This document shows, one piece after another, positions 40,301 through 52,300 of a stretch of 64,000 nucleotides of DNA. Both the position numbers and the translations under genes were made by a program. A model generated the notes under the pieces. The model worked only from the letters and a program-made list of their open reading frames with translations. It ran no database searches and was not told the DNA's origin. The number at the start of each line of letters is the position of its first letter. Position 1 is the first letter of the stretch. Source of the stretch: Patiria miniata (lineage: Eukaryota > Echinodermata > Asteroidea > Valvatida > Asterinidae); NCBI RefSeq assembly GCF_015706575.1, contig NW_024037076.1, forward strand, positions 16,930,898-16,994,897. The letters are read 5' to 3'.

Positions 40301-43300
40301 TACGCATGATGATGTAAGATTTCTCTGAAACAACCACGGAGAAACAATTAAGACGACCAGTTTTTGTCACGACCGTCAAAACATTCCCATGTGTAAAACA
40401 TTGTTTGAACTTTCAGTGAAGACACTTTACACACAAAGAAAACCGCAAACACGGCGGCGTTAGCAGAACTTCAAAGGCCTTTGTGGTATTGCAGCTGCCG
40501 AAGTATCAGGTTTTCTAGTGGAGCTTGACAATTGTGTTCAATCTGTCAACGGTAATTGACAATGCAGACATGAAACTGGATGCCTGAAACCACAAAGAAT
40601 GGAATCAAACATGTCAAAGAGGTTGCTTGTCTTTCTGTTTGAAAGGCTTTTGCGAAGATTCTGAACACTAAGGAAGAATACCGCGGTATTGAAATTCCAT
40701 ACCGAGTTCACCGGTGTTTCGGTATTCATGAATCATTAGTCGGTGTTAGTCGGTTATTAAAAAAAACCTTGACTATCCGGTAATACCGAAATACCGTCCA
40801 AGCCTAATGTACGGTACATGTACACATGTAGATCGGTCAAGGTGCCAGTGCAATTTTTTTTTTGCCCAAGTACCCCCTCAATGGGTACAAAGGGAGAGTT
40901 GGGGGAGACCGCTGGGAGGGACATATGAATGCCTTGCCGACAATGTCTGAAGCTCCCTGAAGATGCTATGGGCTTGTGCAATTTCAGACAAGAATTTTGT
41001 GACAGTCACTTTTGAAAGTAAATACAATGTAATTCAATTCAATTTGAGTGAGGATTGAAGAAATAAAGGGACCTTTTTCAGCCTAGTCTCATGCTTCATA
41101 TGAACATTTCTTCAGTGTAAAAGGATACTGGAAAACTCTCTCATTCAAAATTTTGAATTGAGACCACAATGAATTAAAGGGAATGTACATCATTGGCATT
41201 TGCTTTAATTTTCAGAAATGAACTATTTGTGGGGTTAGTACCGGTATAATATATCAAATTATTGTTACACTGACATGTGTGAAGTTTTGTGTTGGAAAAT
41301 GCTGGAAAAACTAAGAAAAACAAAAATGTTCGAGTAGTCTGGTTCCTTGACTCCACTGAAGATTAATGGATTAATCTATAGATGCCGGAAAATTGTACGA
41401 TAAGGGAACCAGTCTAGCTGGCCTGCACCCATTCAGAACATGCAACCAATAGCAAACAAAATTTGGACTGAAAAAAAAATGGTACATTTGGAGCAGTAGT
41501 TGAAAAATAGTTAGGTTTTTCCAACGGTGGTCGGCCGACCACCGTTGGAAATGTATACAAAATTACCATTTTCTTGAAAGTGACTTCACACCAGGTACCA
41601 TAATTTTACAGGATGCTTTAGACTGTCATTTACCAACATCCTGTTGTGTATCTCATAAAAACTTGGTAGTTTTATTTTTCTATGTTTGCAAATGTTGTAG
41701 TTTCCCTTTAACATCCAGTTCCTTATCTGTAGCTGGGAAAGCACTGCTGACTATGCCTATAACACCCACACAAAGACACTACAGATCCTACTGGCTTGTG
41801 CACATTCCAGAATAAAAAAAGTTGTGCATACTTCACCCAATATAAACATGATTAAGAGCGGGCACACATGTCCCTCCCACTAGACCCGTTGTACATTTCA
41901 AACCGTGGACGAAAAATACCAGAGAACAAAAGAGAACAATATCATCCACGTTTTCCAGCATACGTCCGCGATTGGGGTCGTGAACAAAACCTATGGGAGT
42001 CTTCCTAAAAAGTTAAAGTACAAACAAAAGAGGGACAATAGGACGTCCACGATCGACGGTGAACACACATTTGTATGAATTCGGTCAAAAAGTGCCAACT
42101 ATTGTTTGTGTACAGAGTCAGTATCAAAATAACTTCTTCCTCCCAACAGAACTTTCATGCGATGCCAAGAACTCACAAGGCTTGAGAAATGTTCTAATGC
42201 TTGAGAAATCTTACACCAATACCATTGTGTGAACAGACACCAATGTTTGAGCCTGACTGATGTCTCCGGTGAATTAAGCTGGATTCTTAAGTAATCTGAA
42301 TTATATGGCTGCGGCTGGCAATAACATGCGCCTATGGAAGCGGCTGAATCCACTTCTCATAGACACCTGTGTCACTACCTAGCCGAAGCCAGAGTAATAA
42401 GCCATTTCGGAGTTACAAAAATGTACTACTGTACATGCGCACATCCCATGACAACGATTAGGGTCGGGGGATAAACAGTTCGCCACACGCGTGCAAATTC
42501 ATAGCGGGGTACCAACGAAATTAAAGAAAAGTTCTTATTTTGAAGTAGATGCAAAATGTTGATTGTTTTCAACGGCACCATGGTTTACGTTGTTTCGTGT
42601 GCTCCAACTTTTGTGCGAACAAAAATTTCTATCTTCTGTTTTACTAGAACAAAATTGCAAAATGTGGATTCGATTACCACGTCCCCCATAGACTTGAGTG
42701 CATTTATCTGCTTTGTTTATCTTCCGACACTAAATCGTTGAATCTGATGAGCGCACGTGCAGTAGTACATTTTTGTAACTCCGAAATGGCTTATTGTGAG
42801 GCAGTCCAATTCACTCACCTGTATAGCACTTGACATCTCTATCTCCTGCGTCCACCATTGATTACTGATCTTCGTAATCCCCACTGCGATCACAGAGCCA
42901 GTCTGAGTGATATGAATGGCCAGGGACTGTAAATTGGGTAGGGGCGGGGCTACAACCAACTCAACCAACCTTTGCACACCTGTGTAACAATAACAAAGTG
43001 AAACAAGGTATGTTAATTGTCATGCTGTTAAAGGGAATGTACAACATTTGCTTTTGCTGCAATTTTCAGAAATAAATGGATTTGGAGGATTAGTATGTTA
43101 TAGCAAATATTGTTACACTGACTTGTTTCACGTTTTGGGTTCGTAGATGCTGGAAAAACCAAGAAAACCAATCATATTTTTGTAGTCTGGTTCCCAGACC
43201 CCACTTAAGATGAAACAGAGCAATTTATAGACTTTGGGAAATTGTACAATCAGAGAATCAGTCTAGCAGGCTTGTAGTCTTCACAGGTGTGTAATCAATT

Positions 43301-46300
43301 GCAAAGAAAATGCAGATGAACTAAAGCGTTGGGAAAATACAGTTATTCTTGAAAATGTCAGCACATCGGGAGCCACAACTTTACAGGATGCTTTAGACTG
43401 CATTCCCTAACAATCAAGTAAGATATTTCTTGATAATTTGGTCATTTCGTGTTTTGATGTTTGCAAATGTTGTATCTTCCCTTTAAGCATGGTCGTTTTG
43501 AAAGGAAATCAAAGTGACACATTTCACTTCTAAAAAAAGGTAATATTTTGTACAACATTTGCTTTTGATGCAATTTTCAAATATGGATGGGTTTGGGGGT
43601 TAGTATTTCACAGCAAATATTCTCACACTGACCTGTTTAAAGTTTTGCGTTCCTATATGCTGGAAAACAAAGAAAACAAAATTGGTGTTCTTGTATTCTG
43701 AGTACCTGACCCTACTTCAGATGAAACAGAGGAATTTATAGACGTCAGGTGAGGGAATCAGACTAGCTAGCTTGCACCTACATATACTTGTTCACGAATG
43801 TGTAACCGATTGCAAACAAAATGTGAACTTAAATTGGGGCAGTATTTGCAAAAAAGGTCAGTTTTTTTCCCAACAATGGTCGGCCGAACATTGTTGGAAA
43901 TTGATACAAAACTCCCACTTTGCTTGCAAATGAGCACCCTTATTAGGTGCCATGATTTCACATGATGCTTGAGAGTATTATTCACTTACATGTACAGTCA
44001 TGTAAGATAATTCACAATAATTTGGTAGTTTTTTTAAGTTTGCAAATGTTGTATATTACCTTTCAATTTCACACTATCATGAAAAAAAATTGTGATGTAA
44101 AAATATTTCAAAGAAATTCTGCACGGTTATTCATGTTTTTATCACAATATTGGAGTCTCTTCCATACGGAAGTAGCTGCGATGGGCATTTCCATATTGTA
44201 AATTCAAATGGATGAGAAAGTTAACTTCTCTGTCTGCTATTTGGAGTGGAGAAGAGTTGGACATGAGTTAAAAGGCAACAAATTTAGTTGTGATAAAGTA
44301 ATAAAACTGACAACGTTTTTCGATTACACTTTTTAAGGTAAGGAGTGAAAAAAGAAAACGTCTTCATATGTCCTGCAGTGCCTTAGCATTAGTTACTAGG
44401 AAATTCATCTACAGTATAATTTTCAACATTTTTGCGAGACACTTTCTAATTTTTACCAACAGAGGGCATTTGGATGTCGCATGGAGCTTGTCACTGCACA
44501 TAAGCAGACATTGACATGCGACAGCTGATACGGCCTGCAGGCTGTCGCCCAGCAAGCCGTGCCAAAACCGTTTCCCCGCGCTGATTTTCAGTTTGACGAG
44601 TGCAGGGAATGCACGCTTGTTTGTTTTCAGTGCGTGGGGCGCCCCGCTCTGAAGCGTGGGTGAATCGGGAGGACCGTGCCCCACGCTGGCCCTGCGTACA
44701 CGTAAATGCTGGAGCTATTTCTGGGTGACGTCGTGTCTTAATTCATTTTTGAGACAAAACAGCTTAAAGGGAATGTACATCATTCGCTTTTGCTGTAATT
44801 TTTAGAAATGATCTATTTGAGGGGTTAGTATAATAGATCAAATATTGTTACACTAACTTGTTTGAAGTTTCGTGTTCGAAAATGCTGGAAAAACCAAGAA
44901 AAACAAAAATGTTTAAGCAGTCTGGTTCCCTGACTCCACTCAAGATGAAATAGATCAATATTTATAGATGCCGGAAAATTGTATGGTAAGGGAACCAGTC
45001 TAGCCCACCTGCACCCGTTCATAAACATGTAACCAATAGCAAACAAAATTTGGACTGAAAATATGGTAAATTTGGATCAGTAGTTGAAAAATAGTCAGGT
45101 TTTTCCAACGGTGGTCGGCCGACCACTGTTGGAAATGTATACAAAAAAACTATTTTCTTGAAAATGACTTCACACCAGGTGTCATAATTTTACAGGATGC
45201 TTTCCACTGTCATTTATCAACATCCTAGTAAAGTATTTCGTAAAAACTTGGTAGTTTTATTTTTCGATGTTTGCAAATGATGTATATTCCCTTTAAAGAT
45301 GCACTGGGCGGAAACATTTGTAGGTTGATGGGAAAAAGATCATTAGATCAAGATCGTTTTCAACAGGGATTCTGTAGTATAATCCTGAATTCGGGAAATT
45401 CCTGACCACAAAATGCTGAAAGCAGGGAAATTCCTGACCCAAAAATGCCGAAATCGGGCAAATTCCTGACCCAAAAATGCTGAAAGCAGGAAAATTCCTG
45501 ACCAAAAAATGCTGAAAGCAGGAAAATTCCTGACCAAAAAATCCTGAAAGCAGGAAAATTCCTGACCAAAAAATCCTGAAATTAGAACAATCCTGAAAAA
45601 CCTCACTCCTGGTCCGCCAAATTGACTTTGTTAAGAAAAATAAATGTACACGTGTATCATCCTTGTACTTTGTGTCACATTTTGTACTAATCTAGTTTTA
45701 AAACTAAATGTACATGTAGGGCCAGTATTCACATTTTTTTGTACATTTATGTACCAGTATGACACGAATTTTTATTTATCTTGTGAATTGTACTGTACAT
45801 GCAAACTTGACCTTCCATCCTCTGCTACTGCTTACAACCCGAGCGGTCATTCTCGCCTTGTGGCCAGAGAAGATAACAGCAAATTTCTAATGGAAACTGT
45901 AAAATTCATCATAATTTGTAATACTTCTCAGGGGAAAGAAAATAGTTATTACGGGTGAAATTTAGCAGACCATGCATCTCCCTCGTGGTATAGGTCAAGG
46001 GCTTGGGGAGGACTGGAGGACACATGATGACCATTCAAATATATGAGAAACAGAACGCAGGCTGCTGCAAAGCCTGCCCTCTGTTGACGATCTGGACTTG
46101 AAATACGCACTGGAACGAGTCTGTGATGAAGTCATCGATCTGTTGCTTTCTGCAGCTGAACTCCACCAGTGGTGTACAGTATACAAATATTGAGTGGCTC
46201 AGAGTGGAATGGGAGGAATATTATCGCAAGGTAAAATCTTGACTTTTCATTCGCCTCGTGAAATGGAAAAGCCAGATTCTACCGAGCGATAATATTCCTC

Positions 46301-49300
46301 CCATTTCACAATTTAAAGCCACTCAATATTTGTTTCATATAACTGACATATACATGTACATGTATATCCTTGTCATTTGATTGATTTTAAAATAAATTGT
46401 AAACGATTTCAAATCATTTACTACACCACGAGGTAAAGCATTTAATAATTGTTTTAAAACACCTCACCCGCAGATTCTGCTTGGTTTTATTTTAAAGGGA
46501 ATGTACAACATTTGCTTTTGCTGCAATTTTTGGAAAAAGATGGATTTGGAGGATTAATATGTTATAGCAAATAATGTTGAAATGACTTGTTTCACGTTTT
46601 GGGCTTGTAGATGCTTGGAAAACCATGAAAACCAATCGTATTCTTGTAGTCTGGTTCCCTGACCCACTTTTGATGAAACGGAGCAATCATGACTTTGGGA
46701 AATTGTAAGGTCAGAGAATCAGTCTAGCAGGCTTGTACCCCTTCACAGGTGTGTAAACAATTGCAAAGAAAACGCGAGATAACTAATTATGAAAAATTAG
46801 GAACAGTTTTTGAAAAAAAGCCAGTTTTCTCCAACGCTGGTCGGCCCACCAAATGACAGCACACCAGGAGTCACAATTTTACAAGATGCTTTTTACACTG
46901 TCATTCCCTAACAATCTAGTGAGGTTTTTCGTGATTATTTGATCATTTTGTTTTGTGATGTTTGCAAATGTTGTATCTTCCCTTTAAAACTATTTAAATC
47001 TAAATACAGTTAAAATGAACTAATATTTCAATACAAAATTGGTGGGAAATGTATGCTCTCTTCCAAACCACCCCTTCACGAAATGTTTGAACCCAACTCT
47101 GTAGCGCTGGCTCTTGGGAACAATACGCGCTACGTGCAACGCGCACACCAGCATGCATTTGCACACAAATACCGCACCGTGGAACAAGGATGATGTTAAA
47201 TCCCACTCCCCATGGGCGAATGGGACTTTTTGAGCCCCGACGTGAATGGGAGCAATAATGAATGTCACGTGATGTGAGTTCCACCAATCAAATGACAAGG
47301 ATCTGTACATGTATGTCAGATAATCATATATTCAGTCACAAGTCCATCAGAAGAATCAGTAGGATGAACAACAAAAAAAGGAGTGCTTTTTATTTGCAGT
47401 CACAATTTACATGGATAACTTTATTTGAATTGATGTCAGACTTGTGATTAACCTGACTTTTGATGAAAACAATCGAATCATTATTGCATGTAACAATAAC
47501 AAACTTGCACCATCTGAAATCCTTTTTGATGTTCCTCTTTATATGACCTAGAAATTGTTTATCTCCATGCCTTTATATTTTCCATCTATGCAATGAGAGA
47601 GTAATTATATATACAAAATGACCTACATTGTGAACTGTTTTATCTTCATGCCTTAATATTTTTCATCTATGCAAGAGACCTTTATCATTGTTGCCACCAT
47701 TTCAGTCATGTTCCCTGTATCCAATAACAGTACTGAATGATAATATTTTTGTGCAAAAAGGAACCAGCCCACTTTTCCTTCCAGCCTCGCTTTGGTTACG
47801 TTGATTTGAATGGGGACAAATCAAGATGGCCGCAACATGATAATGGTCTAGGAGAGGTTTAGCATCACATTTTTCTTCAAATCAATGTTTTGAAATCAGA
47901 AAATGTGCATTTTTTATTTTGCCAATGAACGAGTATTACTCAGTGATGAACCACTTGTACATATGTATGTATATAAACCACAAAACCATGATATTGCAGC
48001 TGCACATAGCGGGCCAGGTCCGTACCGTTACATTGTTTCATGACAAAACTGCCTCTTTAACTTGGGGAACTCTGAATCAACTCAGCAATACACAAGTTTG
48101 TATTCCCTTCACCTGGACTCCCTGCGCCGTGGTATGCACACAACACCCATTACCAAATCAAAAACATCCACCCTCTCCCAAGAATCCTGTCACCACAAAA
48201 TTTGTCAGGCCAAATATTTCCCTCTGGGAGATCTGTATTATGTCCCCATGTGTCCAGGAGTGTTGCTCTGTTTGTACGATCCCCTGGGGATCGTCCTGGG
48301 CAGATTTTGTCCCTTGGGGAGACAGCCTCACAATGGGTAACCAATTTTCCCGCATGCCACAGCTACTGTCGGTACACAGTAGCAACAAACTGACAGACAT
48401 TGTTAACAAATTAAATCTGGTCTTTTTTTTTGAAACAAACTGTAAACACATTTTTGTGATGTTTCATTTTCATTATTTTTTTGGCTTGTCAGTGGCCAAA
48501 ACAAGAATCCAAAATATGTGTTTACCCGTGTATAAATAGTGAGATTTAATTTGCGTGTTGGGGATGGTATGCAGAAAACATGACAGCAATTATTTCTCAC
48601 TGGGGATAGTTTTTTTTAAGGTACATGTACGTAAACATTTCTGGAAATCAAATTTCATCAGATTGTTTGTTTGTTTACAACACAGAAGCTAGGGAAGGGA
48701 ATGCTGAGCATGTGAAACATTAAGTCAAAAACTGATCATATGGTCATATTTATTGAGCTAAAGAAGTTCTGTTTATATTTACATGTACATGTATCCCATG
48801 TTATCGTTTGTGTTTTCACGAAGTGACAAAAACCTGGAAAATCAATAATTTTTCAATTTTGAGTTATATTTTATTATATTTGACACAAAGAACAATTTGA
48901 ACAAATTTCAAAACAAAATATTGTTTACCTTCTTTATAATTATATACAAATATTTGACAAAAAGCCTGAACTCCATGATTTTTTTTTCACGAAGTGACAA
49001 AAAGTCACCTCGTTAGCAGGGCCAGAGGGATATGCATTGCTCTACATGTACATGCATCAGCTCTACATGTACATGCATGAGCATGGAAGAGGACGCGCGC
49101 GCGCGAACAATGTTGAAAATGGACAGGCGCGTGCGCTCCACTGTCGTATGATGCGTAAAAGTAACAGTTTTTCACAATGTTTTAATGTTTTCACGAAGTG
49201 ACAAAGACTGCGTAAAAAGTAACAGGAAAAAAAAATAAAGGCCTCTGCGTATTGCTGTTTTCACGAAGAGTAAAAGAGTTTTATTAATGAGTTACTGTTT

Positions 49301-52300
49301 AATTAAGAGAGACTTTTAACAAACAGCTTTGAATTGGAAAAGAACAATTACAAACTGGTCAAAAATGTATTTTGAGAAAAGGATTAATTTGAAATGCGGT
49401 TATTTCGGGATGACCTTTTTGTAGGACTTGTAGGCTATAGAGGTTTTTGTCACTTCGTGAAAACACCGTCGTTATGTAGTCTTTGTGCTTTTTGGTGCAT
49501 TGTACATGTTACTTTTTCCACGCACTTTCCGCTGACAATTCACGCACATATTTCAATGATGCATGTACACATGCTTGCACACAGTTTTTCCATTTTTAAA
49601 TCTTTAAAAAAATTAAAAATTCTGTACCTAGACATATGAAGTGTGTGCAAAAATGGGGGGGGGGGGAGGAGGGGGGGGGGGAAATAAATAAATTGATGGT
49701 CTCTTCTGGCTCCTCAATCTACACATACATGTAACCAAATAAATTAACTTGTATGCATATACATGTATTCATGATTTGTCTTGTTTCTTGAATTTTAATT
49801 TGTTATTAAATAAACTTAATACACACACTACATGTACTTGCAAACTTTTGTCCATTACCAATATACAAAAAAACCTTTTTGGTTTGTACATGTTAGTTAT
49901 TTTTTTCTTCTTAAAATTTATCATGGTTTGATGCAGTGCACTCTGTCCCCCTTTTCTTTTCTCAAGCCCCGCCCCCAGATACTACCCCTCAGGCTTGCTT
50001 TCTTGTTTATTGACATTTACTACAAATGTAGAATATTTTGACAAGCAGGTGTCATTCTGACAAGTTGACAAGTGTCAGTTGTAACGTAATTTGTTTTCTG
50101 ACAAGAATATTTTTGCCTCCCACGGTTTGCTCAGTGTGGAAGGGGAAGCAACATGTTGTAAACGTTGAACTGAGCTTGAACTTTGTCAGATGACAGAACC
50201 ATCTGGAGTGGGGATGGAATAGGAAAAACAGATGGGCGGTGGGATTTGTGGTGTGGGTTCTTGACTAGAATTTGATTGAGTGAGAGAGTGAGTGAAGGGA
50301 TGGAGTGAGTAATTGGATGCTGATTGACTGACTAGCCGTGTGATTGACTGATGATGGAGGAATTGGTTGCTTGGGTTTGCTGGTCCCCGAGGGCTAGCCT
50401 AGTGTCCTCATTGTACCCGACTGACTGATTGACTGACTGACTCCCCGACTGACTGACTCCCCGAGTGGGGTGAGATGGCCTAGCGGTTAAGAACATTGGA
50501 CTCATGCTCTGGTGTTTCAGAGGCAACAGTGGCGTGGGTTCAAGCCCAGGCCTGGACACTTGTGCCCTTGAGCAAGGCACTTAAACCCTTATTGCTTCGT
50601 CCTTCGGATGGGACGCAAAGCCGTAGGTCCCGTGTGTTGTATACGGCCTAACGCACGTAAAAGAACCCAGCAAACACTTATCGCTAAGAGAAGGGGTTCG
50701 CCCCGGTGTTTCTGGCAATTATCCTCATACATACACCATGAGGCTGTACGCGATAGCCACACCAGGCATTTGTACAGAAGCTAACAGATACAGACTGACT
50801 GACTGACTCCCCGACGGTCACTTGTGAATAAGACTGCTTACTTATTTCACCGAATGGCAGTCACTCAGAAGTACACCGATCTGGCACCGGCTTTACATAG
50901 GCTTATGTATTCCTCCTTCCTTCCTTCCTTCCTTGAAAGTGAAGCCTCAAATGTATGAGGATAAACACACAACCGGAAACACAGGGGTGAATCCCTTCTC
51001 TTAGCGATAAGTGTTACTGGATTCTTTTACATGCATTTTACAACGCACAGGACCTACGACTTTACGTCCCATCCGAAGGACGAAGCAATTATGGTTAAGT
51101 GTCTTGCTTAAGGACACAAGTTTGTCATGTAGGGTCTCAACCACATTAAATTAGTCTGATGTTGTCACTTGTTTCATGTACTTTTACTGCAATATCGTAC
51201 ACCTGTAAATAAAGGCAGTAGATCTCCACAAGAAAGGTGAAAGTGAATTTTTCATTTCCATTACGTTACCACTACAGCCACAAATGACTTGATTTACTTA
51301 ATTGACCATGCAGGATTGTGATAGACTACCGGTAGTGATTGACTCAACTACATTTACAAAAATGTATAACACTGGCCCATAGTGTGCTGCATAATGCACC
51401 TGACAAGGGTGCAAGACCGTAGCTAGCAATGGCAATATTCCTCCGGCCCGCATCTCTCCCCTTCTTCAGTTTATTGGACTCTGTGCACATGGACCCCTCA
51501 ACAGTACAAATAGAGAGCCGAGTACAAATAGAGAGCTGAGGAAGACCGCTGGGAGGGACATGCGAACATATTGCTGACGGCATGGGCGTCGCCAGAATTT
51601 TTTCCAGGGGGGGGGGGGGGAAGCAAATTTTCCCCCAAAGTTTCTTAACTTTTTCACTTTATTCTCAATTTATCATTTTTCCGAGCGTGAGCATTTGCCC
51701 TACCCCCTCCCCCACCATCAAATTAACAGCAATATGGCTTCGCACCTCTTTTTCCTTTTTTTTTCTTTCTTCTTCCTCTTTTTTCTTCTTTTTTCCCCCG
51801 TTTTCGGGGGGGGGGGGGGGGGAGTGCTACCCCCTCCCCCCTCGCAACGCCCATGGCTGACGGTGCGTGGCGCTCACATGAAGTAACCACAGCTTTGTGC
51901 ACATCATTCAGAATAAAATGAGCAGTCCCGTCATATACATCTTCATGCCATACATGTGAGAAAGTACAAGCAGGCCATGTTTCCCCGCCCCCCCCCCTTA
52001 CTGGTGCCCACAAAAGTGGACACAAAAAGCGTCCTCTACAGTTGGTGCACAGAGTCCAAAGTGCACATAGCAGAGTCAATAAGCCAAGAAGCTCAGAATC
52101 AATCAACCTTGGACGGACAAGCTCCAATTGAACTTGAAAATAAATCAGCAATCAAGCAGCTTGATATCATAAGCCCACACATCCAGCCCACTCAGGGGAG
52201 CTGACTTTAAATCCCAGCTAATTACGCCCTGGCACGTTCCTCCAGCTAGAACCCATACTGCTGCAGGTTGGGTTTGCCCACGGCCCTGACCCTGTTGTGC

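Noticed and set aside
45293..45606. Repetitive minus frames rich in GQEF and FQ words
   Set aside because: Translation of a 32-36-bp minisatellite.
47919..48539. 206-aa + strand open frame
   Set aside because: No domain, low-complexity and poly-T stretches, no splice or start context; best explained as chance in a long intron.
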